From contig JAQYWO010000064.1 in assembly GCA_029379215.1 (NCBI GenBank), forward strand, positions 1 to 32,924: DNA of 32,924 nt. The letters run 5' to 3'. The position numbers were made by a program, and so were the translations under genes. Every line of letters starts with the position of its first letter. Positions within the stretch are counted from its first letter, which is position 1. Below the pieces are notes generated by a model. The model ran no database searches, had not been told where the DNA came from, and was given only the letters and a program-made list of their open reading frames with translations. Shown here one piece after another: positions 7,897-16,555 of the stretch. Origin of the DNA: Rhizonema sp. PD37 (GTDB lineage Bacteria; Cyanobacteriota; Cyanobacteriia; Cyanobacteriales; Nostocaceae).

Positions 7897-8481
7897 TTAC
7901 CAAATTTTACTCATATTCAGAACAAACCCTGGTAAAACTGGATTGCCACTGACGCTCGCAGGATTATCTAGACATTCTTCTGGTATTCCCGGACGATAGA
8001 TATAAACTTTTCTGTTCAGACGGTCAATTAACCAGCCAAGCTGTATTCCTGGCTCCCTCATATATTCTGCCATTTTTTCAAGCATTGGCTTAAGATTGTC
8101 CGAGGGAGACCTAAGTTCTATGACAAAATCTGGGCAAATCGGGGCAAACTGTTTCTGCTGTTCCGATGAAAGAGTATTCCAACGTTCCAGTTTAATCCAG
8201 GAAGCATCCGGCGATCTATCAGCACCCGTAGATAGCTTAAATCCTGCACTAGAGCTAAAAGCTAAACCAGTATTGTCTTGTTCGCACCACGCCCACAATT
8301 GCCCTAATATGCTAAATTCTCGATTGCCTGTTTCCGAACCAGTGGGGGACATAATTGATATATCTCCAAATTCATTCCGCTCAATGCGTAAGTCACGGTT
8401 AATCTGACAGAACTCAAAAAACTGTTCGTCTGTCATTTGCAGTTCTGGTGGCATCTGCAACACAATTGGAGATGAAAGCAT
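7897..8481 (-). CDS. Uma2-family (DUF820) putative endonuclease
   Basis: 194 residues from the ATG at 8481, which has GAGGAAA about 8 bases upstream; an in-frame TTG at 8496 gives a longer but less likely start. Uma2 proteins have a PD-(D/E)xK-like fold and are hugely expanded in filamentous cyanobacteria; their role is not settled. Family marks: 'MTDEQFFEFCQINRDLRIER', 'GDISIMSPTGSETGNRE', 'SPDASWI', 'CPDFVIELRSPSD', 'LGWLIDRLNRKVYIYRPG', and a C-terminal 'PVLPGFVLNMSKIW'. The gene is complete. A broken copy of its last ~60 codons lies directly upstream (8570-8743), so the locus has undergone a partial tandem duplication. Confidence 0.88.
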   Translation of the reverse strand: MLSSPIVLQMPPELQMTDEQFFEFCQINRDLRIERNEFGDISIMSPTGSETGNREFSILGQLWAWCEQDNTGLAFSSSAGFKLSTGADRSPDASWIKLERWNTLSSEQQKQFAPICPDFVIELRSPSDNLKPMLEKMAEYMREPGIQLGWLIDRLNRKVYIYRPGIPEECLDNPASVSGNPVLPGFVLNMSKIW

Positions 8482-8569
8482 AATTCGTTTCCTCAACGTG
8501 TTTATTCCACAAGCTTCTATTTTATTTTTACGTTAAGACGGCATAATGAGATTGACAATAATGGGATCG

Positions 8570-8743
8570 CTACCAAATTTTACTCATATTCAGAACAAAA
8601 CCTGGTAAAACTGGATCATCCAGACATTCTTCTAGCATTCCCGGACGATAGATATAAACTTTTCTGTTCAGACGGTCAATCAACCAGCCTAGCTGTATTC
8701 CTGGCTCCCTCATGTATTCTGCCATTTTTTCAAGCATTGGCTT
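8570..8743 (-). pseudogene. Duplicated 3' fragment of the adjacent Uma2 gene
   Basis: Reads in one frame from 'KPMLEKMAEYMREPG' to 'PVLPGFVLNMSKIW' and a TAG stop, nearly identical to the C-terminus of the Uma2 protein next to it. Compared with the intact gene it lacks 21 bp (7 codons) exactly between two GGAT repeats, and the 5' two-thirds are absent. DNA similarity goes on past the stop to about 8513, matching the sequence after the intact gene (from about 7819), so the duplicated unit included the 3' flank. No start signal is evident. Confidence 0.85.
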
Positions 8744-8862
8744 GTATTTTTCTATTCATAATCTTGCACTAAGGTTGGATACCACATTCTTGGCTTTCTT
8801 AAACCTTAATTTTTCAGGTAGGCACCAATACCGTACGTCAGTACGAATTTATTCATTAAGGC

Positions 8863-8950
8863 AAGCAGGGGGAGTAGAGGTGCAGAGGGGGGAAAGAACT
8901 GATTCTCCATTAACTCTTTCCTCAAGAGAGTACCCCTGCCTCCCCTGCTT
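8863..8950. repeat. Long imperfect stem-loop downstream of the peroxiredoxin gene
   Basis: AAGCAGGGGGAG (8863-8874) pairs with CTCCCCTGCTT (8940-8950) with one bulge, and an inner GAAAGA/TCTTTC stem lies within. A small hairpin CGTAC-GTCA-GTACG lies just outside at 8832-8845. The element sits 60 bp beyond the peroxiredoxin stop and could end its transcript. The purine-rich arm is of the 'GCAGGGGGAG' repeat type common in Nostocales spacers. Confidence 0.5.
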
Positions 8951-9011
8951 ATCCATTTCTTGCTTCCTATTACCTATTACCAGCCCTAACTATGTAACTA
9001 GCTTGAGTTAA

Positions 9012-9650
9012 TTACTTATTAGGTTGAGGAGTCATACGAAGATAAGGCTTCACTTCCTGATACCCTTTGGGAAATTTCTGCTTCAGCACTTCTGGATCTT
9101 TCAGTGAGGGGACAATTACACAATCATCACCATCTTTCCAGTCAGCTGGTGTGGCTACACTGTGATTGTCTGTCAATTGCAGCGAATCAATCACCCGCAG
9201 AATTTCATCAAAGTTGCGTCCAGTGCTGGGTGGGTAGGTTAAGGTTAGACGCAGTTTCTTGTTGGGATCGATGACAAACACAGAACGCACGGTTACCGCT
9301 GCGTTGGCGTTAGGGTGGATCATATCGTAAAGGTCAGAAACTTTATGATCTGAGTCTGCCAAAATAGGGTAATTGAGTGTGGTGTTTTGAGTTTCCTCAA
9401 TGTCTCCCACCCATCCGTTATGAGATTCTACATCATCCACGCTGAGAGCTATAGCTTTGACATTGCGCTGATCAAACTCTGGCTTCAGCTTAGCAACTTG
9501 CCCTAATTCAGTAGTGCAAACTGGTGTAAAGTCTGCGGGGTGCGAGAACAGCACTACCCAGCTGTCGCCTGCCCAATCGTAAAAATTTATGTCGCCGTGT
9601 GTGGAGGCTTGGTCAAAGTTCGGTACTGTATCACCTAGATGGAGAGCCAT
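9012..9650 (-). CDS. 1-Cys peroxiredoxin (Prx6 type)
   Basis: 212 residues. It reduces hydrogen peroxide and organic peroxides. The peroxidatic cysteine is C45 in 'HPADFTPVCTTE'; the matching arginine lies in 'AAVTVRSVFVIDP'. The long C-terminal domain ('DGDDCVIVPSL', 'KPYLRMTPQP') is the mark of the Prx6/1-Cys group rather than the typical 2-Cys enzymes; a second cysteine near residue 177 is not in a known resolving position. Length is usual for the group. It is monocistronic, with its own upstream space of about 390 bp shared with the divergent transporter gene. Confidence 0.93.
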   Translation of the reverse strand: MALHLGDTVPNFDQASTHGDINFYDWAGDSWVVLFSHPADFTPVCTTELGQVAKLKPEFDQRNVKAIALSVDDVESHNGWVGDIEETQNTTLNYPILADSDHKVSDLYDMIHPNANAAVTVRSVFVIDPNKKLRLTLTYPPSTGRNFDEILRVIDSLQLTDNHSVATPADWKDGDDCVIVPSLKDPEVLKQKFPKGYQEVKPYLRMTPQPNK

Positions 9651-9879
9651 TTAATATTCCCTATGGTCGATAATTTGATACGTATTCTACTTTGTCATCA
9701 TGACATATGACTCCGGTTCTCCGATTGAGCAATGGCACTTTGATACAAAATTTTAAGTTATGCAATATTATATTAAGCGTCGAAACGTACCGTTTTACAA
9801 TTATTAAGATGATTAAGATTTCCTAAGCGAGCGCACGGTTTTGATTCAACGTGAGTTCGACGAATTAAAAAAAGGTAGG

Positions 9880-9957
9880 AGGCAGAGCCGGAAAGTCTTT
9901 TAGCTAAATATAAGCGGGATAATCTTTAAGGATAAAAAGTTAACTTCAACTCTGCCT
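9880..9957. repeat. 8-bp inverted repeat in the transporter leader region
   Basis: AGGCAGAG (9880-9887) and CTCTGCCT (9950-9957) are perfect inverted repeats 62 bases apart, within the 390-bp space upstream of the BMP lipoprotein gene. They could form the base stem of a leader RNA structure. I do not recognise any known riboswitch in the loop. The rest of 9651-10042 shows no gene. Confidence 0.3.
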
Positions 9958-10042
9958 GAATCTACGCGTTTTTGAGATGCGCAGGGTGGTTTAATGTAAT
10001 CAGTAGGGGTAGGGTCAGGATTATTCGTTGAAAGGCAAGTCT

Positions 10043-11083
10043 ATGACGGTAAACTTGAGCAGGCGTAAATTTCTCTTGTATAGTTCAGCTAGCTTCAGCA
10101 CCAGTTTACTGCTCATAGCTTGCAATAAGAGCCAAACGCAATCAGCAACAGAGAGTAGTGGAGGGTTCAAAGTTGCGATCGCTCTTCCTGGAACGATCAC
10201 CGACAAAGCTTGGAATCAATCTGGTTACGAGGGCGTACAATTAGTCAAACAAAAGCTTGGTGCCGAGACGACATCTGTCGAACAAGTTGCACAAGCAGAT
10301 CAAACCGAAACCCTCTCAGATTTTGCTCGTCGGGGATATAATCTTGTCATTGCCCATGGGGGACAATTTGATGCGGCTATTCAACAAGTTGCACCGCAGT
10401 TTCCCAAGACATTCTTTGTAGGTGTCAATGGTGCTGTTAGTGGTTATAATATTGCATCTCTACGAATAGATCACCTGCAAGCTAGTTATTTATGTGGTAT
10501 TGTAGGCGCATCAATAACTAAATCGAATCACTTAGCATATATTGCCGGAGAAAAGTTTGAAGCCACTCAGCAAGAGTTACGAGGCTTAGAATTAGGGGCA
10601 AAATCTGTTAAACCTGATATTAAAATTAGCTCTATATTTACAGGTGATTGGAATGATGTTTCCAAAGCAAAAGAAGCTACACTTGCCCTGATATCTACTG
10701 GTGTGGACGTTGTCTATCAATGGTTAGATAATGCTTCACCTGTCGTCTTACAAACAGCAAGTGATCAAGGCGTTTATGCTTTTGGAAACACAAATGACCA
10801 ATTAGAAATCGCTCCCAAAGCCGTTTTAACTAGTGCTATAAAAAGGCTAGATTTGGCAATAGCTTATTTAGCAGAACTTGCCAAGCAAAATCAACTTAAA
10901 GGTCAAATTTATACAATTGGTTTAGAAAAACCAGATATCCTAAATTTAGGAAAGTTCGGGACAATGGTTACCGAACAAATCAAACAAAAAGCCTTGAATA
11001 CGAGACAGGAAATTATTTCCCAAAAAATCGTCTTTGAAAACTGTCAAGAGGGTGGACAAGCAACTCGATGTTTAAGAAGATAG
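10043..11083 (+). CDS. BMP-family ABC transporter substrate-binding lipoprotein
   Basis: 346 residues from the ATG at 10043 (AAAGG 8 bases upstream); the frame reaches back to a TTG at 10028. The N-terminus has a twin-arginine signal 'SRRKFLL' and a lipobox 'LLIAC' with C27 as the likely lipidated cysteine, so the mature protein is membrane-anchored. The mature part matches Med/BMP proteins: 'VAIALPGTITDKAWNQSGYEG', 'LVIAHGGQFDAAIQQVAPQFP', 'FFVGVNG', 'GDWNDVSKAKEATLALISTGVDV', 'VYAFGNTNDQ'. BMP proteins feed nucleosides or related compounds to the ATPase and permeases encoded downstream; the exact ligand is not evident. The ATPase gene follows after 217 bp. Confidence 0.9.
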   Translation: MTVNLSRRKFLLYSSASFSTSLLLIACNKSQTQSATESSGGFKVAIALPGTITDKAWNQSGYEGVQLVKQKLGAETTSVEQVAQADQTETLSDFARRGYNLVIAHGGQFDAAIQQVAPQFPKTFFVGVNGAVSGYNIASLRIDHLQASYLCGIVGASITKSNHLAYIAGEKFEATQQELRGLELGAKSVKPDIKISSIFTGDWNDVSKAKEATLALISTGVDVVYQWLDNASPVVLQTASDQGVYAFGNTNDQLEIAPKAVLTSAIKRLDLAIAYLAELAKQNQLKGQIYTIGLEKPDILNLGKFGTMVTEQIKQKALNTRQEIISQKIVFENCQEGGQATRCLRR

Positions 11084-11122
11084 AAACAATCCGTATCGCA
11101 ATCATAAACCATTTGTGAAATG

Positions 11123-11204
11123 CTCTCTCTCTTTCTTTCCTTCCTTCCTCGGCGATCTTGGCGTCTAAAGCCCTACCCTTCGGGTTCTGCTTTGCAGTAC
11201 GGGC
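11123..11204. repeat. Pyrimidine tract plus multi-hairpin repeat in the BMP-ATPase gap
   Basis: A 28-base run of only C and T (11123-11150) is followed by a folded element: GCCC (11170) and GGGC (11201-11204) close two small hairpins, ACCC-TTC-GGGT and CTGC-TTT-GCAG. GC-rich repeat sequence continues to about 11222. The element separates the first two genes of the transporter operon. Confidence 0.55.
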
Positions 11205-11300
11205 ATGGCTGCGCTAAGGCGGTTCATCCATCCCAAAAACAATTCTCACGACTCATTTAGAAACGTACATAAATAAACTCCGTGATATATTCCAAAATCA

Positions 11301-12758
11301 ATGTCATATTTACGGCTAGAAGGAATAACAAAACGCTTTGGTGTATTTATTGCTAATGATAATATTAACCTAAACATTGCTCAAGGAGAAATTCACGCAA
11401 TCTTGGGTGAAAATGGTGCAGGTAAGACAACTTTGATGAATATTCTAAGTGGTATTACTCAGCAAAATAGTGGAAAAATCTACCTGCAAGAAAAATTACT
11501 TAGAATCAGTTCTCCCAGTGAAGCAATTAAACTAGGCATTGGCATGCTTCATCAGCACTTCATACTGGTTCCTCAACTCACAGTAACAGAAAATATTATC
11601 TTGGGGACATTGGATCACTGGCGTTTAAATTTGAGGCAAAAATACAAAGAAATTGCCACTCTCTCTCAGAATTATGGATTAGAAATTGACCCTACGGCTA
11701 AAGTTGGAAATTTGCCAGTAGGAGTGCAACAGCGTGTAGCAATTCTTAAACTTCTCTACCGAAAAGCCAAGCTACTGATTCTCGATGAACCGACCGCAGT
11801 GCTGACACCAAAGGAAGTAGAATTATTAATAAGTATTCTCCGCCAGCTCGCAGCTAATGGACACACGATTATTTTCATTAGCCATAAATTGCAAGAGGTA
11901 GTGAAGCTGTGTGATGGGGTGACAGTTTTACGACGAGGAAAAGTTGTAGCAAATACAACAACTAAGAAAGCAACCCCTCAGCAATTAGCTAAATTGATGG
12001 TAGAGCGAGACGTGGCTTTAGAGTTGCATAAGTCTCCAGCATCCGTGGGAAAGGTGGTGTTATCAGTGCAGAGGTTGCAAGTTGCTTTGGAGAAGAGTGT
12101 TGCTGTTCGCAATGTATCTTTTGAACTCCGAGCCGGAGAAATTTTGGGGATTGCTGGTGTAGATGGTAATGGACAAAGAGAGTTAGCAGATGCTATTGCT
12201 GGTTTACGGACTATCAAGAAAGGAAAAATTATACGAGATCGGAAAAGTATTGGGTATATTCCAGAAGATAGACAAACAACTGGTTTGGTGTTGCAGTTGA
12301 GTATTGCTCAAAACCTTATTTTGAAAGCTTTTAAAAAATCTCCTTTTTGTCGTCGCTTTTTGTTACAGAGGGAAGCAATCAGAAACCATGCTCAGTCTGT
12401 TATGCAACTGTTTGATATTCTCGCTTTCGCAGAAGATGTGAAAGTCAGTCAGCTGTCAGGGGGAAATCAACAAAAAGTTGTACTGGCGCGGGAACTTGCG
12501 GAAACACCCATGTTAATTGTCGCAATGCAACCAACGCGAGGATTAGATGTGGGGGCAACGTCATCAGTGCAGCAACGGTTATTGGCAGAACGCGATCGCG
12601 GTGCAGCTATTTTGTATATTTCGACTGAGTTGGAGGAGATAATGACATTGAGCGATCGCATTGCGGTGATGTATGAAGGTGAGTTTGTAGCTATTTTGGA
12701 TACTCAAAAGACGACGCTTGAGGAGATTGGATTTTTTATGGGTGGGGGAAACAGATGA
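11301..12758 (+). CDS. BMP/nucleoside-type ABC transporter ATPase (two NBDs)
   Basis: 485 residues with two nucleotide-binding domains, like the RbsA/NupA/YufO class. The first domain has Walker A 'GENGAGKTT', signature-like 'LPVGVQQRVAILK' and Walker B 'LLILDEPTAVLTP'. The second has a degenerate P-loop 'GVDGNGQRELA', signature 'LSGGNQQKVVLARELA' and a Walker B in which 'MLIVAMQPTRGLDVG' replaces the usual acid pair, as is common in this class, so one site probably does most of the hydrolysis. It powers uptake through the two permeases downstream. The stop overlaps the next start by 4 bp (ATGA), showing translational coupling. No clear ribosome site precedes the ATG. Confidence 0.92.
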   Translation: MSYLRLEGITKRFGVFIANDNINLNIAQGEIHAILGENGAGKTTLMNILSGITQQNSGKIYLQEKLLRISSPSEAIKLGIGMLHQHFILVPQLTVTENIILGTLDHWRLNLRQKYKEIATLSQNYGLEIDPTAKVGNLPVGVQQRVAILKLLYRKAKLLILDEPTAVLTPKEVELLISILRQLAANGHTIIFISHKLQEVVKLCDGVTVLRRGKVVANTTTKKATPQQLAKLMVERDVALELHKSPASVGKVVLSVQRLQVALEKSVAVRNVSFELRAGEILGIAGVDGNGQRELADAIAGLRTIKKGKIIRDRKSIGYIPEDRQTTGLVLQLSIAQNLILKAFKKSPFCRRFLLQREAIRNHAQSVMQLFDILAFAEDVKVSQLSGGNQQKVVLARELAETPMLIVAMQPTRGLDVGATSSVQQRLLAERDRGAAILYISTELEEIMTLSDRIAVMYEGEFVAILDTQKTTLEEIGFFMGGGNR

Positions 12759-13786
12759 ACAGCATTCGGATTCGCCCTGTTGTGCAGCCAATTCTATCAC
12801 CACTGATTGCCATCATCTCTGCATTGCTAGTTGGTGCTTTTTTGATTACACTAGCTGGGGCAAGTCCGATCACAGCCTACACTGCTTTGTTTCAAGAATC
12901 TCTGTTTACCTATTTTGGGTTTGGTAATACACTGGCTAAGATGACACCCCTATTGTTAACTAGCTTAGGGGTATTGGTTGCTCTGCGTGCTGGGCAATTT
13001 AATATTGGTGGGGAAGGACAAATTTACCTTGGTGCTTTAGGAAGTGCTGTGGTTGGGTTGTATATTCACGGCTTACATCCTTTGATTCATATCCCGTTAG
13101 CACTTTTCGCAGGATTTGTGTTTGGTGCCGTTTGGGGTTTGATTCCTGGTTATCTCAAAGCGATACGGGGTGTTAATGAGGTTATTACCACTTTGCTGCT
13201 GAACTACATAGCAATAAATTTAGTGAGTTATCTAGTTCAACATCCTTTGCAGGAACCAGGTGCGCCTAGCCCTTATTCGCCACTCATTGCTAAAGACGCT
13301 CAGTTACCAATTATTCTACCAGGGAGTCTTGCCCATGCAGGAATACTATTGGCGTTAGTTGCCGCCTCCCTTTTGTGGGTATTACTTGTGCGATCGCCTC
13401 TTGGCTACCAAATTTCTGCGGTTGGGTTTAATCCGATTGCTTCTCGTTACAGTGGTATTTCTGTTGAAAGAACAATCATGTTGGTGATGAGTTTGGCAGG
13501 TGGTTTGGCTGGGTTAGCTGGTGCGTGTGAGGTTATGGGGTTGAAATATCGGCTGTTTGAGATGGTTTCTTCTGGTTACGGGTTTGATGCCCTAGCGATC
13601 GCCTTTCTCAGTCGAGGTAGCGTTTTGGGTGTCGTCTTAAATTCTCTCTTCTTTGCTGCTTTGAGGAGTGGAGCAAATGTTATGCAGCGTAGTGCAGGGG
13701 TACCAATTACTGTGATTTATGCAATTCAAGGTTTGACTGTGCTATTTATTGCAATTAGTCTGGCGGTGGAATATCGAAAGAGTTAA
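12755..13786 (+). CDS. BMP/nucleoside-type ABC transporter permease 1
   Basis: 343 residues, mostly hydrophobic, with about nine to ten membrane segments, of the BPD_transp_2 family (YufP/NupB-like). Family marks: 'LLTSLGVLVALRAGQFNIGGEGQIYLGAL', 'KAIRGVNEVITTLLLNYIAINLVSYLV', 'GYQISAVGFNPIASRYSGIS' and 'GYGFDALAIAFLSRGSVLGV'. The start codon overlaps the stop of the ATPase gene, so the two are made together. It forms half of the inner-membrane channel with the permease at 14200-15123. Confidence 0.9.
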   Translation: MNSIRIRPVVQPILSPLIAIISALLVGAFLITLAGASPITAYTALFQESLFTYFGFGNTLAKMTPLLLTSLGVLVALRAGQFNIGGEGQIYLGALGSAVVGLYIHGLHPLIHIPLALFAGFVFGAVWGLIPGYLKAIRGVNEVITTLLLNYIAINLVSYLVQHPLQEPGAPSPYSPLIAKDAQLPIILPGSLAHAGILLALVAASLLWVLLVRSPLGYQISAVGFNPIASRYSGISVERTIMLVMSLAGGLAGLAGACEVMGLKYRLFEMVSSGYGFDALAIAFLSRGSVLGVVLNSLFFAALRSGANVMQRSAGVPITVIYAIQGLTVLFIAISLAVEYRKS

Positions 13787-14199
13787 AAAACTTCACCTAA
13801 TTCCTTGACAATCACCCTTCTCCTGGCGGAGACGCTGACGCGAACGGGGCTACCAGACTTCCCGAGCTCTTTAGGTGTGTAAGAAGACTTAAATTCATGA
13901 AGCACTTGAGATTCACTACTTTTATCTCTGGATGTGTTAGTGTTCATACGAATTGAAAAAGTTATATTTGACGATTAACTTTACTATAGTGCTACTGTCT
14001 AAGTTTAATTTAAACGATAAAAATACCTGACTTTTCCTGTGATCTTTTTGGTGGAGCGATGTCTGACGACAAGCGGCTCCTTTGTCTATGCTTACTACAT
14101 CCCTGTCCCAAAGTTCTATTCTCTCGTTCTTCATTGTCATTAAATTTAATTAATTGAGAATCAACTTTCATTCTTCCTCTCTACAAAAGACAAATAACA
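13787..14199. other. 413-bp gap between the two permease genes, with repeat pieces
   Basis: No gene is convincing here. GC-rich repeat sequence of the type 'GGCGGAGACGCTGACGCG' lies near 13825-13850, and a hairpin GGAGC...TGTC-TGAC-GACA...GCTCC lies at 14053-14080. The rest is AT-rich. A 67-codon minus-strand frame at 13937-14140 covers the hairpin and shows no family features. The gap may hold a promoter for permease 2. Confidence 0.5.
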
Positions 14200-15123
14200 G
14201 TGACTAATTTCTTTTCTGATTATCTGGTTTCCAGTCTTCGTCTCGCGGTACCTTTAGCTTTTGCTGCACTGGGAGGACTTTGCTCAGAACGTTCAGGAGT
14301 ACTGAATATCGCTTTAGAAGGAATGCTCTTAACTGGGGCTTTTACGAGTGCTGTTGCTACTTTTTATACAAATAATCCTTGGATAGGTATCCTTGCAGCT
14401 TTCGTAAGTGGAGGATTGGTAGGGTTACTTCACGCGTTCTTGTCTGTTAGTTTGCGGGTTGAGCAATTGGTTTCTGGGTTAGCAATTAATCTTGTAGCAG
14501 CTGGAGTAACATCGTTTCTCGCACGGTTGGTTTTTAGCAGTGGCAACACTCAGCGTTTGGAGGGAATTCAGCCAATCATCATTCCAAGTCTAGCCCATCT
14601 TCCCTTGCTCGGTCCTCTATTATTTCAGCAAGATGCTCTGGTGTATTTGCTATTTATTCTAGTTGCATTAAGTACATACATATTATTTTATACGAAATTT
14701 GGTCTGACGCTACGTGCTGTCGGAGAATACCCCAAGGCTGTTGACACGTCTGGTATCTCAGTACCACGGGTACGTTATCTTGCTGTGATTATGAGTGGTT
14801 GTCTAACTGGATTGGGTGGTGCATATTTAAGCTTGGTGCAAGTAAAATACTTTGCCGAAGGAATGAGTGCTGGAAAAGGTTTTATCGCGATCGCCGCATT
14901 AATTTTCGGCAAGTGGCATCCTGTATTCAGTTTTTTCGCTTGCTTACTCTTTGGTGCTACAGAAGCCTTGCAATTACGAATTCAAGCAACAGGTGTGAAT
15001 ATCCCTTACCAATTTTTAAGTATGCTTCCCTATACAGTCGCAATTCTCGCTTTAGTTGGTTTAGCTGGTAGATCCAAGCCCCCAGCAGCTTTAGGCATTC
15101 CTTATCCGGAAAAGAAGGAGTAA
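14200..15123 (+). CDS. BMP/nucleoside-type ABC transporter permease 2
   Basis: 307 residues, strongly hydrophobic with about eight to nine membrane segments; BPD_transp_2 family (YufQ/NupC-like), the usual partner of the permease upstream. Family marks: 'LAVPLAFAALGGLCSERSGVLNIALEGMLL', 'VEQLVSGLAINLVAAGVTSFL', 'GLTLRAVGEYPKAVDTSGISV' and 'GKGFIAIAALIFGKWHP'. The start is GTG with no strong ribosome site; no better start lies close by. Normally this gene would directly follow permease 1; here a repeat-bearing 413-bp gap intervenes. Confidence 0.9.
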   Translation: MTNFFSDYLVSSLRLAVPLAFAALGGLCSERSGVLNIALEGMLLTGAFTSAVATFYTNNPWIGILAAFVSGGLVGLLHAFLSVSLRVEQLVSGLAINLVAAGVTSFLARLVFSSGNTQRLEGIQPIIIPSLAHLPLLGPLLFQQDALVYLLFILVALSTYILFYTKFGLTLRAVGEYPKAVDTSGISVPRVRYLAVIMSGCLTGLGGAYLSLVQVKYFAEGMSAGKGFIAIAALIFGKWHPVFSFFACLLFGATEALQLRIQATGVNIPYQFLSMLPYTVAILALVGLAGRSKPPAALGIPYPEKKE

Positions 15124-15215
15124 ACCGTAATAGATGCGATCACATTTAATAACAGGTAGCTTATCGCACTCCATCCCACTCCCTCATTAACTCGAACATA
15201 ACTCATGAGCGCAAC

Positions 15216-16394
15216 TCATCGCGAGTAGCGATGATATGCCTGAATTGTTTGACGGGCGATTGCATTCCAACTATAGTTCTTCAATGCATATTCTCGAGCG
15301 CGTAACCCTCGCCTCTGGCGTTCGTCAGGGTTCTGTAAAGCTGTTTGAAGTAACTCAGTAAGTGAATGTACATCCATTGTACTTACCCATCCTGACTCGC
15401 TATCGCGCACCTCTTGACAAATATGTACTTGATCTGAGATAACTACAGGTGTTCCGGCGACCATTGCCTCAGCGACAGCAATACCAAAATTTTCGTAGTA
15501 AGACGGCAAGACGAATAAATCAGCAGCTTGCAGTAAAGCAGACTTTAATTCACCTGTCACAAAACCAGTGAGGGTAGTATGCGATCGCATTGGTGAAGCT
15601 TGGATTTGAGCTTTGATCTGTTGTTCATAATCAGGATCTTGAGGATTCGTTCCCGCTAAAACAAAGTGAAAATTTAACCCAGTCTCTAAAAGCTTTTCTA
15701 AAGCTGGAATAAGTAAATTTAACCCCTTTTTAGGGTCAATCCGGGACATAAATAATACTAGAGGTACATCTTCTGGTATCCCATATTTACTTTGCACGAC
15801 ACTTCTCCCCTTTTGAAGCGGGAACTGAGGAGGGATCACTCCTATTGGAATCATCAAATCTTGTGTGGCAACACCAAATCGTTCTGATATTTTCGCTTCC
15901 TGAACACTAGTAAAGTGAATCGCGGCTGCACCAGCTAAATTGGGACGTTCTAAAATTGCCGCATAAAGCTGTTTGAGTTGTTTTTTCTTTTGTAAATCGG
16001 CAGGATCGAGAGTTCCCAAAGGACGCAAAATATAAGGTAGCTTTGAAATCCGACATACAGTCGCTGCCGCAGTACTTACGGGGGAAAATAAAGCATGAAT
16101 ATGCGCTAAATCGAACTCGCAGGCATGACGATTTAACCACTTCAGTAAGTCTAGAGAGAATTTGTAGCGACGAAACGGAGCACAACGAAAGTAAATTATT
16201 TGATAGCCATCCTGCTCAACCGGGCGATTTAAGGGAACTTCCATTGGTTTTTGATCGATATCGCCATTACTATCGGTTGTGAGAACTACGACTTCCACTC
16301 CTGCCCTTGCTAGTGCTGGTGCTAATCCTAGTACCATTTGACTAGGACCACCGTAAATCAGGGAAATAGAAGGGACAATTTGCAGAATTCGCAT
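15216..16394 (-). CDS. GT4-family glycosyltransferase
   Basis: 392 residues of a GT-B fold retaining glycosyltransferase. The N-terminal domain starts 'MRILQIVPSISLIYGGPSQM' (glycine-rich acceptor loop) and has 'FDLAHIHALFSPVSTAAA' and 'ILRPLGTLDP'. The C-terminal nucleotide-sugar domain has 'LVLFMSRIDPKKGLNLLIPAL', 'ADLFVLPSYYENFGIAVAEAMVAGTPVVISD' (the EX7E motif). Likely builds an exopolysaccharide or LPS. It resembles glycosyltransferases I associate with the hormogonium polysaccharide set of filamentous cyanobacteria (possibly HpsP), but I am not sure enough to give a symbol. The last five codons and stop lie within a hairpin (15217-15233). Confidence 0.88.
   Translation of the reverse strand: MRILQIVPSISLIYGGPSQMVLGLAPALARAGVEVVVLTTDSNGDIDQKPMEVPLNRPVEQDGYQIIYFRCAPFRRYKFSLDLLKWLNRHACEFDLAHIHALFSPVSTAAATVCRISKLPYILRPLGTLDPADLQKKKQLKQLYAAILERPNLAGAAAIHFTSVQEAKISERFGVATQDLMIPIGVIPPQFPLQKGRSVVQSKYGIPEDVPLVLFMSRIDPKKGLNLLIPALEKLLETGLNFHFVLAGTNPQDPDYEQQIKAQIQASPMRSHTTLTGFVTGELKSALLQAADLFVLPSYYENFGIAVAEAMVAGTPVVISDQVHICQEVRDSESGWVSTMDVHSLTELLQTALQNPDERQRRGLRAREYALKNYSWNAIARQTIQAYHRYSR
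15217..15233. repeat. Hairpin overlapping the GT4 stop codon
   Basis: CATCGC-GAGTA-GCGATG forms a 6-bp perfect stem that includes the last sense codons and stop of the glycosyltransferase. It shares GCGAGTAGCG with the 10-bp hairpin at 3790-3822, which suggests a common repeat core that became the 3' end of this gene. Confidence 0.5.
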
Positions 16395-16555
16395 TTTAAC
16401 AGTTGTAAATTATTATACCATAATATAGAACAAAATATACTGCATCAGGCACCGAGGAGTCACTTAAATTTGCTGTTATCATGACTATTGCTCTTTTTCC
16501 AGCTTTAACTTAAACTCTGTGAGAGAGAACCTTTGGAAAGATCAGGTGATACCTA

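Noticed and set aside
8818..8831. NtcA-like site GTA-N8-TAC
   Set aside because: The match is within a repeat-bearing spacer with no correctly placed gene or -10 box; expected by chance.
8712..9011. 99-codon plus-strand frame before the peroxiredoxin gene
   Set aside because: It crosses the Uma2 fragment and the stem-loop repeat; no family features and no ribosome site.
9840..10020. Riboswitch upstream of the BMP gene
   Set aside because: No conserved core of the purine, cobalamin, TPP, preQ1 or guanidine classes could be seen; only a long-range stem.
13937..14140. 67-codon minus-strand frame in the permease gap
   Set aside because: It is encoded across a hairpin repeat and AT-rich DNA, with no recognisable motif.
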